Shown here piece by piece: positions 35,046 to 42,786 of a DNA stretch of 64,000 nucleotides. The stretch comes from Paenibacillus lacisoli (GTDB lineage Bacteria; Bacillota; Bacilli; Paenibacillales; Paenibacillaceae). Position numbers and translations under genes: made by a program. The notes beneath the pieces are model-generated. The model did no database searches. It had not been told where the DNA came from and saw only the letters and a list, made by a program, of their open reading frames with translations. The DNA is taken from the NCBI RefSeq assembly GCF_030580655.1, contig NZ_JAUQTB010000010.1, forward strand, positions 1 through 64,000, written 5' to 3'. Positions within the stretch are counted from its first letter, which is position 1, and each line of letters starts with the position of its first letter.

Positions 35046-35131
35046 AAACGCTTCACCCTTTCATTTCTGGTTTCCTTTTACGGTCAGCTTCAACATCTAC
35101 CATGCGCAGACAGATTGGTTACATCATAAAA

Positions 35132-35656
35132 TTAAGCCCGTTCCTTGGTATGACGGAATTTCTGCCAGAGACCGACAGCAACATCGACATATCCCAGCCA
35201 GTTGGCCGATCCCTTACCGGCTTTGCTCTTGTTGTATACAGCGTCATAACTTTGTACTGTGCGTTCAGCTGGTGTAGCAGGCGGCATGTGTACCGGCTTG
35301 CTGGCTTCTACGGCCTTGGCGGTCTGGCTTGATTTCTGAAAACGGCTCATTAATGTAGTCGATACCTGCTTAGCTGCCGATGTTACCTCATTTAGTACGT
35401 CACCCAGGTTTTTAACAGACTCCATAACCGGGTCGATTTTTTTCATCTTGTACTCCACATCTACTGTAATGTCATTCGCATGTCTCAGCATCTGCTTAAC
35501 TTCATAACTGAGTTCATCCACTGTCTTCTGAACATCCTGAAGTGTCTGGGTTACCTTATCGAGGGAACCGGAAGCGGACTGCAGGGTTTTAATCAGGAAA
35601 AATACTAGCACAGCAAATGCAATAGCAATAACTGCAATACTAATCTGCCAAATCAT
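35132..35656 (-). CDS. DUF948 family membrane protein
   Basis: A 174-residue protein with one N-terminal membrane segment (residues 3-22, WQISIAVIAIAFAVLVFFLI) and a long amphipathic helical tail (SLDKVTQTLQDVQKTVDELSYEVKQM) typical of DUF948 (YtxG-type) proteins. In B. subtilis ytxG is a general stress gene, and a sigma-B-type promoter precedes this one. The ATG at 35656 has GAGAGG eight bases upstream. Confidence 0.82.
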   Translation of the reverse strand: MIWQISIAVIAIAFAVLVFFLIKTLQSASGSLDKVTQTLQDVQKTVDELSYEVKQMLRHANDITVDVEYKMKKIDPVMESVKNLGDVLNEVTSAAKQVSTTLMSRFQKSSQTAKAVEASKPVHMPPATPAERTVQSYDAVYNKSKAGKGSANWLGYVDVAVGLWQKFRHTKERA

Positions 35657-35705
35657 GAACATAACCTCTCTTTCATGTCGCTATTTGAGCTTCGTTACAG
35701 CATAG

Positions 35706-35731
35706 TTACCCCCTCATTTCTGAGCCGAAAC
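35706..35731 (-). promoter_or_regulatory. sigma-B promoter of the DUF948 gene
   Basis: On the minus strand GTTTCG (35726-35731) and GGGTAA (35706-35711) are 14 bases apart, about 50 bases before the start codon. It is the third instance of the same motif within 10 kb of sigB. Confidence 0.7.
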
Positions 35732-35907
35732 AAAGGATGAATCAGGGAAAACAACTTCTGCGGGCCAGATGTTTCAAGCCCTGGGGGTCCGGTTTAATGA
35801 CACTACATCACGGTGCCAAGCCGGTTGCCAGCATCATGATTTTCTATTCTACATATGCCGGCATGGCCCGCCACATGACATTAATCTGGAAAGGAAAGGT
35901 GAACATC

Positions 35908-36075
35908 ATGTTAAAATGGTCCGTTATCTTATTAATTATCGCGATCATCGCAGGGATCTTCGGATTCTTCGGGATCGTAGAGGCAGCAGCCTCAATTGCT
36001 AAGGTTCTCTTCTTTATCTTCCTGGTCCTGTTCGTCATCTCGCTGTTCTTCGGACGCGGTACACGAATACGTTAA
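35908..36075 (+). CDS. DUF1328 small membrane protein
   Basis: A 55-residue protein with two hydrophobic helices ([19 protein letters not shown] and [20 protein letters not shown]) and the alanine-rich EAAASIAK linker characteristic of DUF1328 (YtjA). These proteins are often stress-induced. GGAAAGG precedes the ATG at 35908; the upstream frame is not coding-like. A strong terminator follows. No clear promoter was found. Confidence 0.82.
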   Translation: MLKWSVILLIIAIIAGIFGFFGIVEAAASIAKVLFFIFLVLFVISLFFGRGTRIR

Positions 36076-36110
36076 CCCGGCAGTATCATTCAGAAGAGTT
36101 GCGTCATTTC

Positions 36111-36147
36111 AAAAAACGGTGTATCCTCATGGATACGCCGTTTTTTT
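36111..36147 (+). terminator. terminator of the DUF1328 gene
   Basis: AAAAAACGG(T)GTATCC pairs with GGATAC(G)CCGTTTTTTT around a TCAT loop, 36 bases after the stop. Confidence 0.85.
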
Positions 36148-36270
36148 CTGCTTGTTTCCTTCTACTATTTATATGGTGAGGAAGTTTTCCCCATGGAACT
36201 GTCGACATATTCTAGAAATATTTGTGCGTAATGTGATTCATCTGCAGGGTCAATTGGTTATTTTTATGAC

Positions 36271-36284
36271 ATGATTGCAATCAT
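36271..36284. promoter_or_regulatory. 14-base perfect palindrome upstream of a secreted protein
   Basis: ATGATTGCAATCAT is a perfect palindrome 33 bases before the start of the 131-residue secreted protein, in the likely promoter region. It could be a repressor or activator binding site; no known regulator is assigned. Confidence 0.4.
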
Positions 36285-36316
36285 ACATAATCCAAATCCG
36301 AGGAGGACATTATTTT

Positions 36317-36712
36317 ATGAAAAAATTCGTTTCGATTACAGCTGCATTCGGCCTGATGGCTGCGATGGCTACTGCGGTGGCAGCAGACCCTGCAACAACG
36401 ACTTCAACTACTACTAATTCCCCTTCTGTAAGTAATGTTACTTACTCCGACTCATCTGTAACGAATTCTGTATATGCTCCTGCTGTCTCTGAACCGATCG
36501 TTAAACCTGATAACGTTGTCAATAACCCGACGATCCCTGTCGTTCTGACCAAAACAACCATGTTCTACTCCCAGCCGCACGGCATGATGCTGGGTGCTCT
36601 GGCTGCTCAGAAGCTGAACACCACTGGCGAAGAGTGGGGCGATCCTTCTACAGGTGAGAGATGGGTTGAAGTTTACACTTGGAAAGGTACTGCCTGGATC
36701 CGCATCCAGTAA
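36317..36712 (+). CDS. secreted protein with SH3-like C-terminus
   Basis: A 131-residue protein with a signal peptide (MKKFVSITAAFGLMAAMATAVAA). A Thr/Ser/Asn/Val-rich spacer (residues 24-75) follows, then a compact C-terminal segment (VVLTKTTMFYSQPHG...GERWVEVYTWKGTAWIRI) that resembles a single SH3-like beta barrel. GAGGAGG lies ten bases before the ATG at 36317. No enzymatic domain; possibly cell-wall associated. A strong terminator follows. Confidence 0.7.
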   Translation: MKKFVSITAAFGLMAAMATAVAADPATTTSTTTNSPSVSNVTYSDSSVTNSVYAPAVSEPIVKPDNVVNNPTIPVVLTKTTMFYSQPHGMMLGALAAQKLNTTGEEWGDPSTGERWVEVYTWKGTAWIRIQ

Positions 36713-36792
36713 TTCAGCTAGATGTTCTCCATGGAGAAATAACAGCTGTAATCAGACGATCGGTGCACAGCTGAAGATGTGCACGATACCTC

Positions 36793-36826
36793 AAAAAACC
36801 TCCCGCTCTAAAGCGGGAGGTTTTTT
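36793..36826. terminator. bidirectional terminator
   Basis: A 15-base stem (AAAAAACCTCCCGCT with AGCGGGAGGTTTTTT) and a CTAA loop sit between the converging secreted-protein and NlpC/P60 genes. Confidence 0.88.
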
Positions 36827-36856
36827 GCTGTTTATTTTATAATAGAAAATTCCACT

Positions 36857-38044
36857 TTACTTCAGAACAGTACCGCCATACATGAACCGTAGCTGCCAGG
36901 AAGGACTGAAATCGGTCACTTTCACTCCCCCTGCTGCAACAGAATAGGTGTGCAGGAGCTTGTTATCGCCCAGGTACAGGGCCACATGCCCGATCGTCTG
37001 TTTGGTCTTATCCAGTGTCTTGTAGGCTTCTGTACTTGGCTGGTAGTTCATGAAAAAGACCAGATCACCACGCTTCAGGCTGCCCATATCGTAGACCGGC
37101 GTACTATTCTTCTTGATCCACTCCCCCTGTGAGCGGGAGTCTGCCGGCAGGGTAAGACTGGCTGCTTCCCTGAAAATCTGGCGTGTAAAGGCTGAACAGT
37201 CAAAGGTAGCTGTCGAGTTACGGTCTGAACCATATTCGTAGGGGGTGCCGATATAAGTCATTCCTGTGCTGATGACCTGTTCAATCAAGGCCTGTACATT
37301 ACTTGGTGGAGCTGTCTCTTCTGCATCAGCTGCGGCTGTTAGCGAGTTGGTTAATCCATAGCTCGAAGGCGCACTGGCCTGAACCTGCTGCACGGGTGAA
37401 GCATTGGATGACGGTACTGCAGAACCCAGCTTCAAGTACTTCTCGGAAGCGCTGGTATAGCCCACTGCCCCGCTCGCCGTAGATACCTTGGTCCAGTAAG
37501 CGTTGGTTAACTCCAGAACCGTCACCTGGTCACCTGGATTCATATAGCCCAGGATCTCTCCTTCGTTAGAAGGCTTATCCCGCAAACGCACTGCAGACAC
37601 AATCGTCCCCGTCGTTAATGAGCCTGAGGATGAGGTTAAGGATGAAGCGGACGTTGGCTTGGTCGCAGCAGCTGACGTCTTAGTTGCTGTATTCGTTGTA
37701 CTCGGGGCGGAAGCGGACGTCACAGGTTTCGGGGTCGATGTACTGCTGCTGATCTGTATGTATTGATTTGACGTGCTGGTATATCCCTTAAGTCCGCTTG
37801 CCGTCTGTACCTTATACCAGCTTGCATTGGTTTTCTCCAGTACGGTGACCTGCTCCCCTTTCTTCATGTAACCGACAACCTCACCAGAAGTCGAAGGAAG
37901 CTGCCTCAATTTAACTGCCGATATAATGGTTGCCTTCTGCACCGTGCTTGCCGCTGCTGCCATCGCAGGCTCTCCGGGTGTGAGCCAGATTGTCGAGCTA
38001 ATCACGGCTGACATACATATAAATCCCCATCTGCTGCTCTTCAT
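36857..38044 (-). CDS. secreted NlpC/P60 peptidoglycan hydrolase with two SH3 domains
   Basis: A 395-residue protein: signal peptide (residues 1-30), two bacterial SH3 domains (about 38-97 and 145-205) separated by a Ser/Thr/Pro/Ala-rich linker, a second linker, and a C-terminal NlpC/P60 domain (about 255-395). The catalytic Cys is in TFDCSAFTR and the His in TIGHVALYLG, with a second polar residue in LLHTYS. It probably cleaves peptide cross-links in peptidoglycan (endopeptidase). The ATG at 38044 has AGGAGG six bases upstream. A GTTTCA-N14-GTTTAT motif lies upstream and weakly resembles the sigma-B pattern. Confidence 0.9.
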   Translation of the reverse strand: MKSSRWGFICMSAVISSTIWLTPGEPAMAAAASTVQKATIISAVKLRQLPSTSGEVVGYMKKGEQVTVLEKTNASWYKVQTASGLKGYTSTSNQYIQISSSTSTPKPVTSASAPSTTNTATKTSAAATKPTSASSLTSSSGSLTTGTIVSAVRLRDKPSNEGEILGYMNPGDQVTVLELTNAYWTKVSTASGAVGYTSASEKYLKLGSAVPSSNASPVQQVQASAPSSYGLTNSLTAAADAEETAPPSNVQALIEQVISTGMTYIGTPYEYGSDRNSTATFDCSAFTRQIFREAASLTLPADSRSQGEWIKKNSTPVYDMGSLKRGDLVFFMNYQPSTEAYKTLDKTKQTIGHVALYLGDNKLLHTYSVAAGGVKVTDFSPSWQLRFMYGGTVLK

Positions 38045-38248
38045 TCTGTTCCTCCTGACTGCCAAAATATCTCTGATTTTCATCAGCAATTCTAGTTTAT
38101 AAACCGCTTTATCCGCTTTGAAACACCTGATTTTTCATAGACATATAGCTTTGTTTCCATTATATCGGCTAAATGCGTCAAAATCTTCATCTTTTTGTAA
38201 AGCTTCTTCGTCTGCTTCAACTAACTTTTCATTACAGCCATTCACAAC

Positions 38249-38274
38249 AAAAAAGGCAGCACCGCTGTGCTGCC
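38249..38274 (-). terminator. terminator of the CDF transporter gene
   Basis: GGCAGCAC and GTGCTGCC form an eight-base stem followed by six T residues on the minus strand, 38 bases after the stop. Confidence 0.85.
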
Positions 38275-38311
38275 TCTCATCCATCATAGGGCTCCTTCAT
38301 TAAGCTTTGTC

Positions 38312-39220
38312 CTAAGACGGCTGATGCGGAAGATAACCCGGAGTCGGGTCTACCCCTTTGGGTTCCACATGCACATGGACATGCATAATGTTATGGACCT
38401 TTTTCATCCGTTCTTCAATCTTGTCACTAATCTGGTGACCTTCCACCAGTGTCAGCCCGGGATCTACCTCGATGATAACATCTACCAGCACATGATTTCC
38501 GTGCACTCTCGCTTTGACATCACGGATCCCTTCCACCCCTGGTGTTCTGGCGATCGTCGTACGGAGATCGTATAGCCGCTCTTCATCAAAACCGTCTGTC
38601 AGACTGTGAGTCGATTCCCGGAAGATCCCCCAAGCTGTATAGCAGATCAAGAAACCTACGAGAATCGCCGCTGCTTTATCCAGCCAGGGAAGTCCTAGCT
38701 GCGCACCCAGGATACCGACTGCTGCACCGATACTGACCATCGCATCCGACAGGTTGTCCTTTGCCGCAGCCATCAAGGCCTGGTTCTTGATCTGTTTGGC
38801 CAGCCTGCTGTTGAATAGGTAGACACCGCCCATTACAACTGCACTAATCAGCGCCACCCAAGCGGAACGGATATCGGGCTGGACGGTTTCTCCCGTGAAC
38901 AAGGAGCGGACAGCCTCGACAAGCACCTGCAGTCCAACGGCTGCCATAATAAAAGAGGCAATCAAAGCCGCAATCGTCTCTGCACGAAAATGACCGTAAG
39001 CATGATCGGAGTCCGGCGGCTTGCGCGAAATTTTAAGTCCAATCAGCACCGCTATGGATGCGACAATGTCGGTTACGTTGTTAAATCCGTCCGCGGTCAG
39101 TGCACTGGAAGCGAACCAGATCCCGCATATCAGTTTAAAAGCGGACAGCACGATATAAGCGGCAATACTGATCCAGGCCCCCCGCTCCCCTTTGCGTATA
39201 TCCCCGTATACATCTCCCAA
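38312..39220 (-). CDS. cation diffusion facilitator (probable Mn2+/Zn2+ exporter)
   Basis: A 302-residue CDF transporter with six membrane segments and a C-terminal cytoplasmic ferredoxin-like domain (about 210-290). The transport-site motifs are ADGFNNVTD in helix 2 and KDNLSD in helix 5. The D-x3-D form in helix 5, rather than H-x3-D, is typical of manganese-type CDFs such as B. subtilis MneP, so Mn2+ export is the best guess. The C-terminal histidine-rich stretch (MHVHVHVEP) may bind metal. The apparent start is TTG with AAGGAG about ten bases upstream. Confidence 0.87.
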   Translation of the reverse strand: MGDVYGDIRKGERGAWISIAAYIVLSAFKLICGIWFASSALTADGFNNVTDIVASIAVLIGLKISRKPPDSDHAYGHFRAETIAALIASFIMAAVGLQVLVEAVRSLFTGETVQPDIRSAWVALISAVVMGGVYLFNSRLAKQIKNQALMAAAKDNLSDAMVSIGAAVGILGAQLGLPWLDKAAAILVGFLICYTAWGIFRESTHSLTDGFDEERLYDLRTTIARTPGVEGIRDVKARVHGNHVLVDVIIEVDPGLTLVEGHQISDKIEERMKKVHNIMHVHVHVEPKGVDPTPGYLPHQPS

Positions 39221-39474
39221 AACAGCTACACTCCTTCAGTTCCATCTTTTGTATGCTTTTCTTGTTTCAATTTCATTATGGTACCAGACCCGTTTCGTGT
39301 GGGTCTAGAGAAACATAGTTGCCAACCGGCAGGGCTGTAGTGGCAGTGAAAAAGAGTTGAGCTCCTCCACTGCTGTAGGCTTTGAGAAAAAAAATTTCCC
39401 TGCTGCAAAAGAGAGCTAGTTACTATTTTAATTACTACCTGCAGCAGCTTCATCACAGCCTCCTCCGGTTGCCC

Positions 39475-39503
39475 TTGTCCCAGGCCTTAAAAACGTATAA
39501 AAT
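39475..39503 (+). promoter_or_regulatory. promoter of the 62-residue protein
   Basis: TTGTCC (39475-39480) and TAAAAT (39498-39503) are 17 bases apart, 34 bases before the start codon. The rest of the gap from 39221 contains no gene that I can support. Confidence 0.5.
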
Positions 39504-39537
39504 GGGACCATCACACGGATTCACGGGAGGATCGTAT

Positions 39538-39726
39538 ATGAGCGAGAATCAAGAAGAAAAACGCAAAATCAGCTTGGCAGATGCCATGAAACAAAAGCTG
39601 GCACAGAAGAAGCAGCAGGCTTCAAACGGACCGCAGAACGGCTTCCAAAGCAACGCCACCAAGACACTTAGAACACAAAACAATAAAAAGCCGAACAACC
39701 AGCGCCGCCGCACCGGAGGATCCTAA
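39538..39726 (+). CDS. small basic hypothetical protein
   Basis: A 62-residue, hydrophilic, highly basic protein: an N-terminal helix (SENQEEKRKISLADAMKQKL) and a disordered Gln/Asn/Lys/Arg-rich tail ending in RRRTGGS. GGGAGG lies seven bases before the ATG and a long terminator follows, so it is a genuine monocistronic gene. It might bind nucleic acid; I do not recognise a family. Confidence 0.7.
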   Translation: MSENQEEKRKISLADAMKQKLAQKKQQASNGPQNGFQSNATKTLRTQNNKKPNNQRRRTGGS

Positions 39727-39758
39727 TATCCGAACGGCCGCCTGGCCGAGGCAGATCC

Positions 39759-39808
39759 AAAAAAAGGGGTATCCCACAGCCGTTTGACGGCTATGGGACA
39801 CCCCTTTT
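39759..39808. terminator. bidirectional terminator
   Basis: A long imperfect stem with AAAAGGGGT and ACCCCTTTT ends and an inner AGCCGT/ACGGCT pairing separates the converging 62-residue gene and the ABC-F gene. Confidence 0.8.
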
Positions 39809-39821
39809 CTATTCAATGCTA

Positions 39822-41450
39822 TTAGTTGATTTCCACCGGATACATACGCTCACGCAGCTGCTTGATCTCTTCACTCTCAAGATACTCGTCGTAGCTCATG
39901 GAACGGTCGATCACACCATTAGGCGTAATTTCGATAATCCGGTTCGCAATCGTCTGGATAAACTGATGGTCATGTGAGGTGAACAGCAGCGTGCCGTCAA
40001 AATCAATCAGACCGTTATTCAGCGCTGTAATAGATTCCAGATCCAAGTGGTTCGTCGGCTCGTCGAAGATCAGCACGTTCGCGCCATTCAACATCATTTT
40101 GGCCAGCATACAGCGCACCTTCTCTCCCCCGGACAATACGCTTGCTTTCTTCAGGGCCTCTTCGCCGGAGAAGAGCATGCGGCCCAGGAAGCCGCGCAGG
40201 AATGTCTCATCCTGATCTTTGGAATACTGGCGCAGCCATTCAACCAGGTTCATCTCGACCCCGTCGAAGTATTCGGAGTTATCTTTCGGGAAATAGGCCT
40301 GGGAAGTCGTTACACCCCAAGTGTATTCACCGCCGTCAGCTTCAACCTCACCCATCAGGATCTGGAAGAGCAGTGATTTCGGCATGCCGTTAGGTCCAAC
40401 AAAAGCAATCTTGTCTCCCTTATTCACGACAAAGCTGAGCTCATCCAGCATCTTCTCACCTTCCACAGACTTGCTGAGACGGTCAACGGTAAGCAGCTGC
40501 TTGCCAGCTTCACGCTCCGGCTTGAAGTTGAGAAACGGGTATTTACGGTTCGAAGGACGAAGATCGTCCAGCGTAATTTTATCCAGCTGCTTCTTACGGG
40601 AAGTCGCCTGCTTGGACTTGGAGGCATTGGCCGAGAAACGCTGGATAAAGGCCTGCAGTTCCTTGATCTTCTCTTCTTTTTTCTTATTCGATTCACGCTG
40701 CAGTGCAAGTGCCAGCTGGCTGGATTCATACCAGAAGTCATAGTTGCCGACATACAGCTGGATTTTGCCGAAGTCGATGTCCGCGATATGCGTACATACT
40801 TTGTTCAGGAAGTGACGGTCGTGAGACACCACGATAACTGTGCCTTCATAGTCCATCAGGAAGTTCTCCAGCCATTGAATGGATTCGAGATCCAAGTGGT
40901 TGGTAGGTTCGTCAAGCAGAAGGTTGTTCGGACGGCCGAACAGAGCCTGGGCCAGGAGTACACGGACCTTCTCGTTACCGCTCAGCTCCGCCATCTTCTT
41001 ATCGTGGAGATCACGCGGAATACCCAAACCGATCAGGAGCGCTGCTGCATCCGGCTCGGCATCCCAGCCATTCAGCTCAGCAAATTCGCCTTCCAGCTCA
41101 CCCGCACGCATACCGTCTTCTTCAGAGAAGTCAGCTTTGGCATAGAGAGCATCTTTTTCCTTCATGATTTTATACAGACGTTCATGGCCCATAATTACCG
41201 TTTCGAGGACCGCATACTCGTCATATTCGAAATGGTTCTGTTTCAGAATGGCCATACGTTCGCCCGGAGTCATATGAACCTCGCCGGAGTTTGCTTCAAT
41301 CTCACCGGACAGGATTTTCAGAAAAGTGGACTTCCCTGCACCGTTAGCGCCAATAAGGCCGTAGCAGTTGCCTGGTGTGAACTTGATTGTGACGTCTTCG
41401 AAAAGAGCGCGCTTGCCATAGCGGAGCGTTACGCCGCTTGTACTGATCAT
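39822..41450 (-). CDS. ABC-F family ATPase (YkpA/YbiT-type)
   Basis: A 542-residue soluble duplicated ABC ATPase without membrane segments. The first domain has Walker A GANGAGKST, signature LSGNEK and Walker B LLLDEPTNHLD. The second has signature LSGGEKVR and Walker B LIFDEPTNHLD. The linker (about 245-310) is rich in charged helices, as in ABC-F ribosome-associated factors. The second Walker A reads GPNGMPKSLL and lacks the usual glycine before lysine. ABC-F proteins act on ribosomes as translation or antibiotic-protection factors; this subgroup is a housekeeping type in Bacillales, with role inferred. Confidence 0.9.
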   Translation of the reverse strand: MISTSGVTLRYGKRALFEDVTIKFTPGNCYGLIGANGAGKSTFLKILSGEIEANSGEVHMTPGERMAILKQNHFEYDEYAVLETVIMGHERLYKIMKEKDALYAKADFSEEDGMRAGELEGEFAELNGWDAEPDAAALLIGLGIPRDLHDKKMAELSGNEKVRVLLAQALFGRPNNLLLDEPTNHLDLESIQWLENFLMDYEGTVIVVSHDRHFLNKVCTHIADIDFGKIQLYVGNYDFWYESSQLALALQRESNKKKEEKIKELQAFIQRFSANASKSKQATSRKKQLDKITLDDLRPSNRKYPFLNFKPEREAGKQLLTVDRLSKSVEGEKMLDELSFVVNKGDKIAFVGPNGMPKSLLFQILMGEVEADGGEYTWGVTTSQAYFPKDNSEYFDGVEMNLVEWLRQYSKDQDETFLRGFLGRMLFSGEEALKKASVLSGGEKVRCMLAKMMLNGANVLIFDEPTNHLDLESITALNNGLIDFDGTLLFTSHDHQFIQTIANRIIEITPNGVIDRSMSYDEYLESEEIKQLRERMYPVEIN

Positions 41451-41529
41451 ATATGCATTACCATCCTTTATTTAATTTGGCACTCAGGCCAAGAGTTACT
41501 GACTGAAGTCATTCTCTCTATTATAGCAC

Positions 41530-41560
41530 AAAAAAAGGGCCGTTTCGCAAAACAGCCCTT
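41530..41560 (-). terminator. terminator of the NAPE-PLD-like hydrolase gene
   Basis: AAGGGC(T)GTTT and AAAC(G)GCCCTT form a stem followed by T residues on the minus strand, 12 bases after the stop. Confidence 0.8.
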
Positions 41561-41571
41561 GTCCTGAATGA

Positions 41572-42588
41572 TTATTTTACTTTTCGCGGCGGCCGGTTGT
41601 GTACAATCAGCGTCTCCCCGTGCCCCAGCACCTGGATCCGCTCCGCATCGATTCCCAGCCTTTCCCGTTCAGCCTCCAGCCGGTCAAGCGCTTCCCGTGC
41701 CGTATCATCCGCAAGCCGGAATGTTCCATAATGCATAGGGATCATCGTCTCCGAATTCGTATCGAGAAATCCCTGCAGCGCCTCTTCGGGGTTCACGTGC
41801 TGGGAGGTCATGAACCATTCCGGCTCGTAAGCGCCAATCGGCATGAGCGTAAGATGAATATCGAACCGTTCCCCGATGTCCTTGAAACCGCGGAAATAAC
41901 CGGTATCCCCCACAAAATATAGCGTTGGCGGCTTAAGCTCCGTTTCCCCGGAAGCCTCCCCATTCTCCGCCTTCGGCGCTTCTGCCGGCTCAAGCTCCAG
42001 CTGCTCCGACTGGAGCACAAATCCGCCCCAATGTGAAGTATTGGTATCAAATGGTGTGCGGCGCGTCCAGTGCTGCGCCGGAACGAAGGTGATCTTAACC
42101 CCGCCAATGCTGATATGCTCCCACCATTTCATCTCGTGGCAGCGATGAAAGCCTTTACGCACCATCTTCTTCTTGAGTCCTTCCGGCACAACCAGCAGCG
42201 TACCTGCCCGGTACAGCTTGCGCAAGGAACCCAGATGCATATGGTCATAATGGGAATGCGAGAGCAGAATCACGTCCAGCGGCGGCACATCCTGGATGGC
42301 AATGCCCGGCGGTGCCAGACGGCGCTCGAAGCCCATCCGCTCCGCCCATACCGGATCTGTTACCATATTCAGACCCAGATACTGAATGAAGAAGGTGGAA
42401 TGTCCCACCCACGTAATATTCGTATCCTCACGGTTGGCGTGAAGATATTCAATCTCGGCCTGGTGGCTGGGAACGACGAAGGAGTAATCCTTCTGCTTCT
42501 GCCGGCGGTCCTCCCGCCACTGTCTGAATTGTTTCAGGGTCTTGTCCGTGCTCACATTATCGATATTGTTGTATCGGAGTTTCGGCAT
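41572..42588 (-). CDS. MBL-fold hydrolase (UlaG/NAPE-PLD-like)
   Basis: About 338 residues of the metallo-beta-lactamase superfamily. The metal motif is LSHSHYDHMHLG (H-x-H-x-D-H), with a further histidine in PAQHWTRRTPFD, an aspartate in YFVGDTGYF and a histidine in IPMHYGTFRL. The core WVGHSTFFIQYLGLNMVTDPVW is typical of the UlaG/NAPE-PLD-type branch, whose members hydrolyse phosphodiester or lactone bonds. The ATG at 42588 has AAGGAGG ten bases upstream; a longer frame starting 13 codons earlier is less well supported. Substrate unknown. Confidence 0.85.
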   Translation of the reverse strand: MPKLRYNNIDNVSTDKTLKQFRQWREDRRQKQKDYSFVVPSHQAEIEYLHANREDTNITWVGHSTFFIQYLGLNMVTDPVWAERMGFERRLAPPGIAIQDVPPLDVILLSHSHYDHMHLGSLRKLYRAGTLLVVPEGLKKKMVRKGFHRCHEMKWWEHISIGGVKITFVPAQHWTRRTPFDTNTSHWGGFVLQSEQLELEPAEAPKAENGEASGETELKPPTLYFVGDTGYFRGFKDIGERFDIHLTLMPIGAYEPEWFMTSQHVNPEEALQGFLDTNSETMIPMHYGTFRLADDTAREALDRLEAERERLGIDAERIQVLGHGETLIVHNRPPRKVK

Positions 42589-42786
42589 GGGACAGACGCC
42601 TCCTTCCTGTGTCAGCCTTATCCCCAATTACCCGTTTCAACAAACAACGTATCAATTCAGAGAATCAGAGAAGGATCCTTATACATCGTATAAAATTTCA
42701 TTGCTGCACTCTTCTTGTTTAATAGAAAGACGGTTTCCTCCGATAGAGTATATATATCAGCAGCTGTATGCTTAGGAGGATTCATT

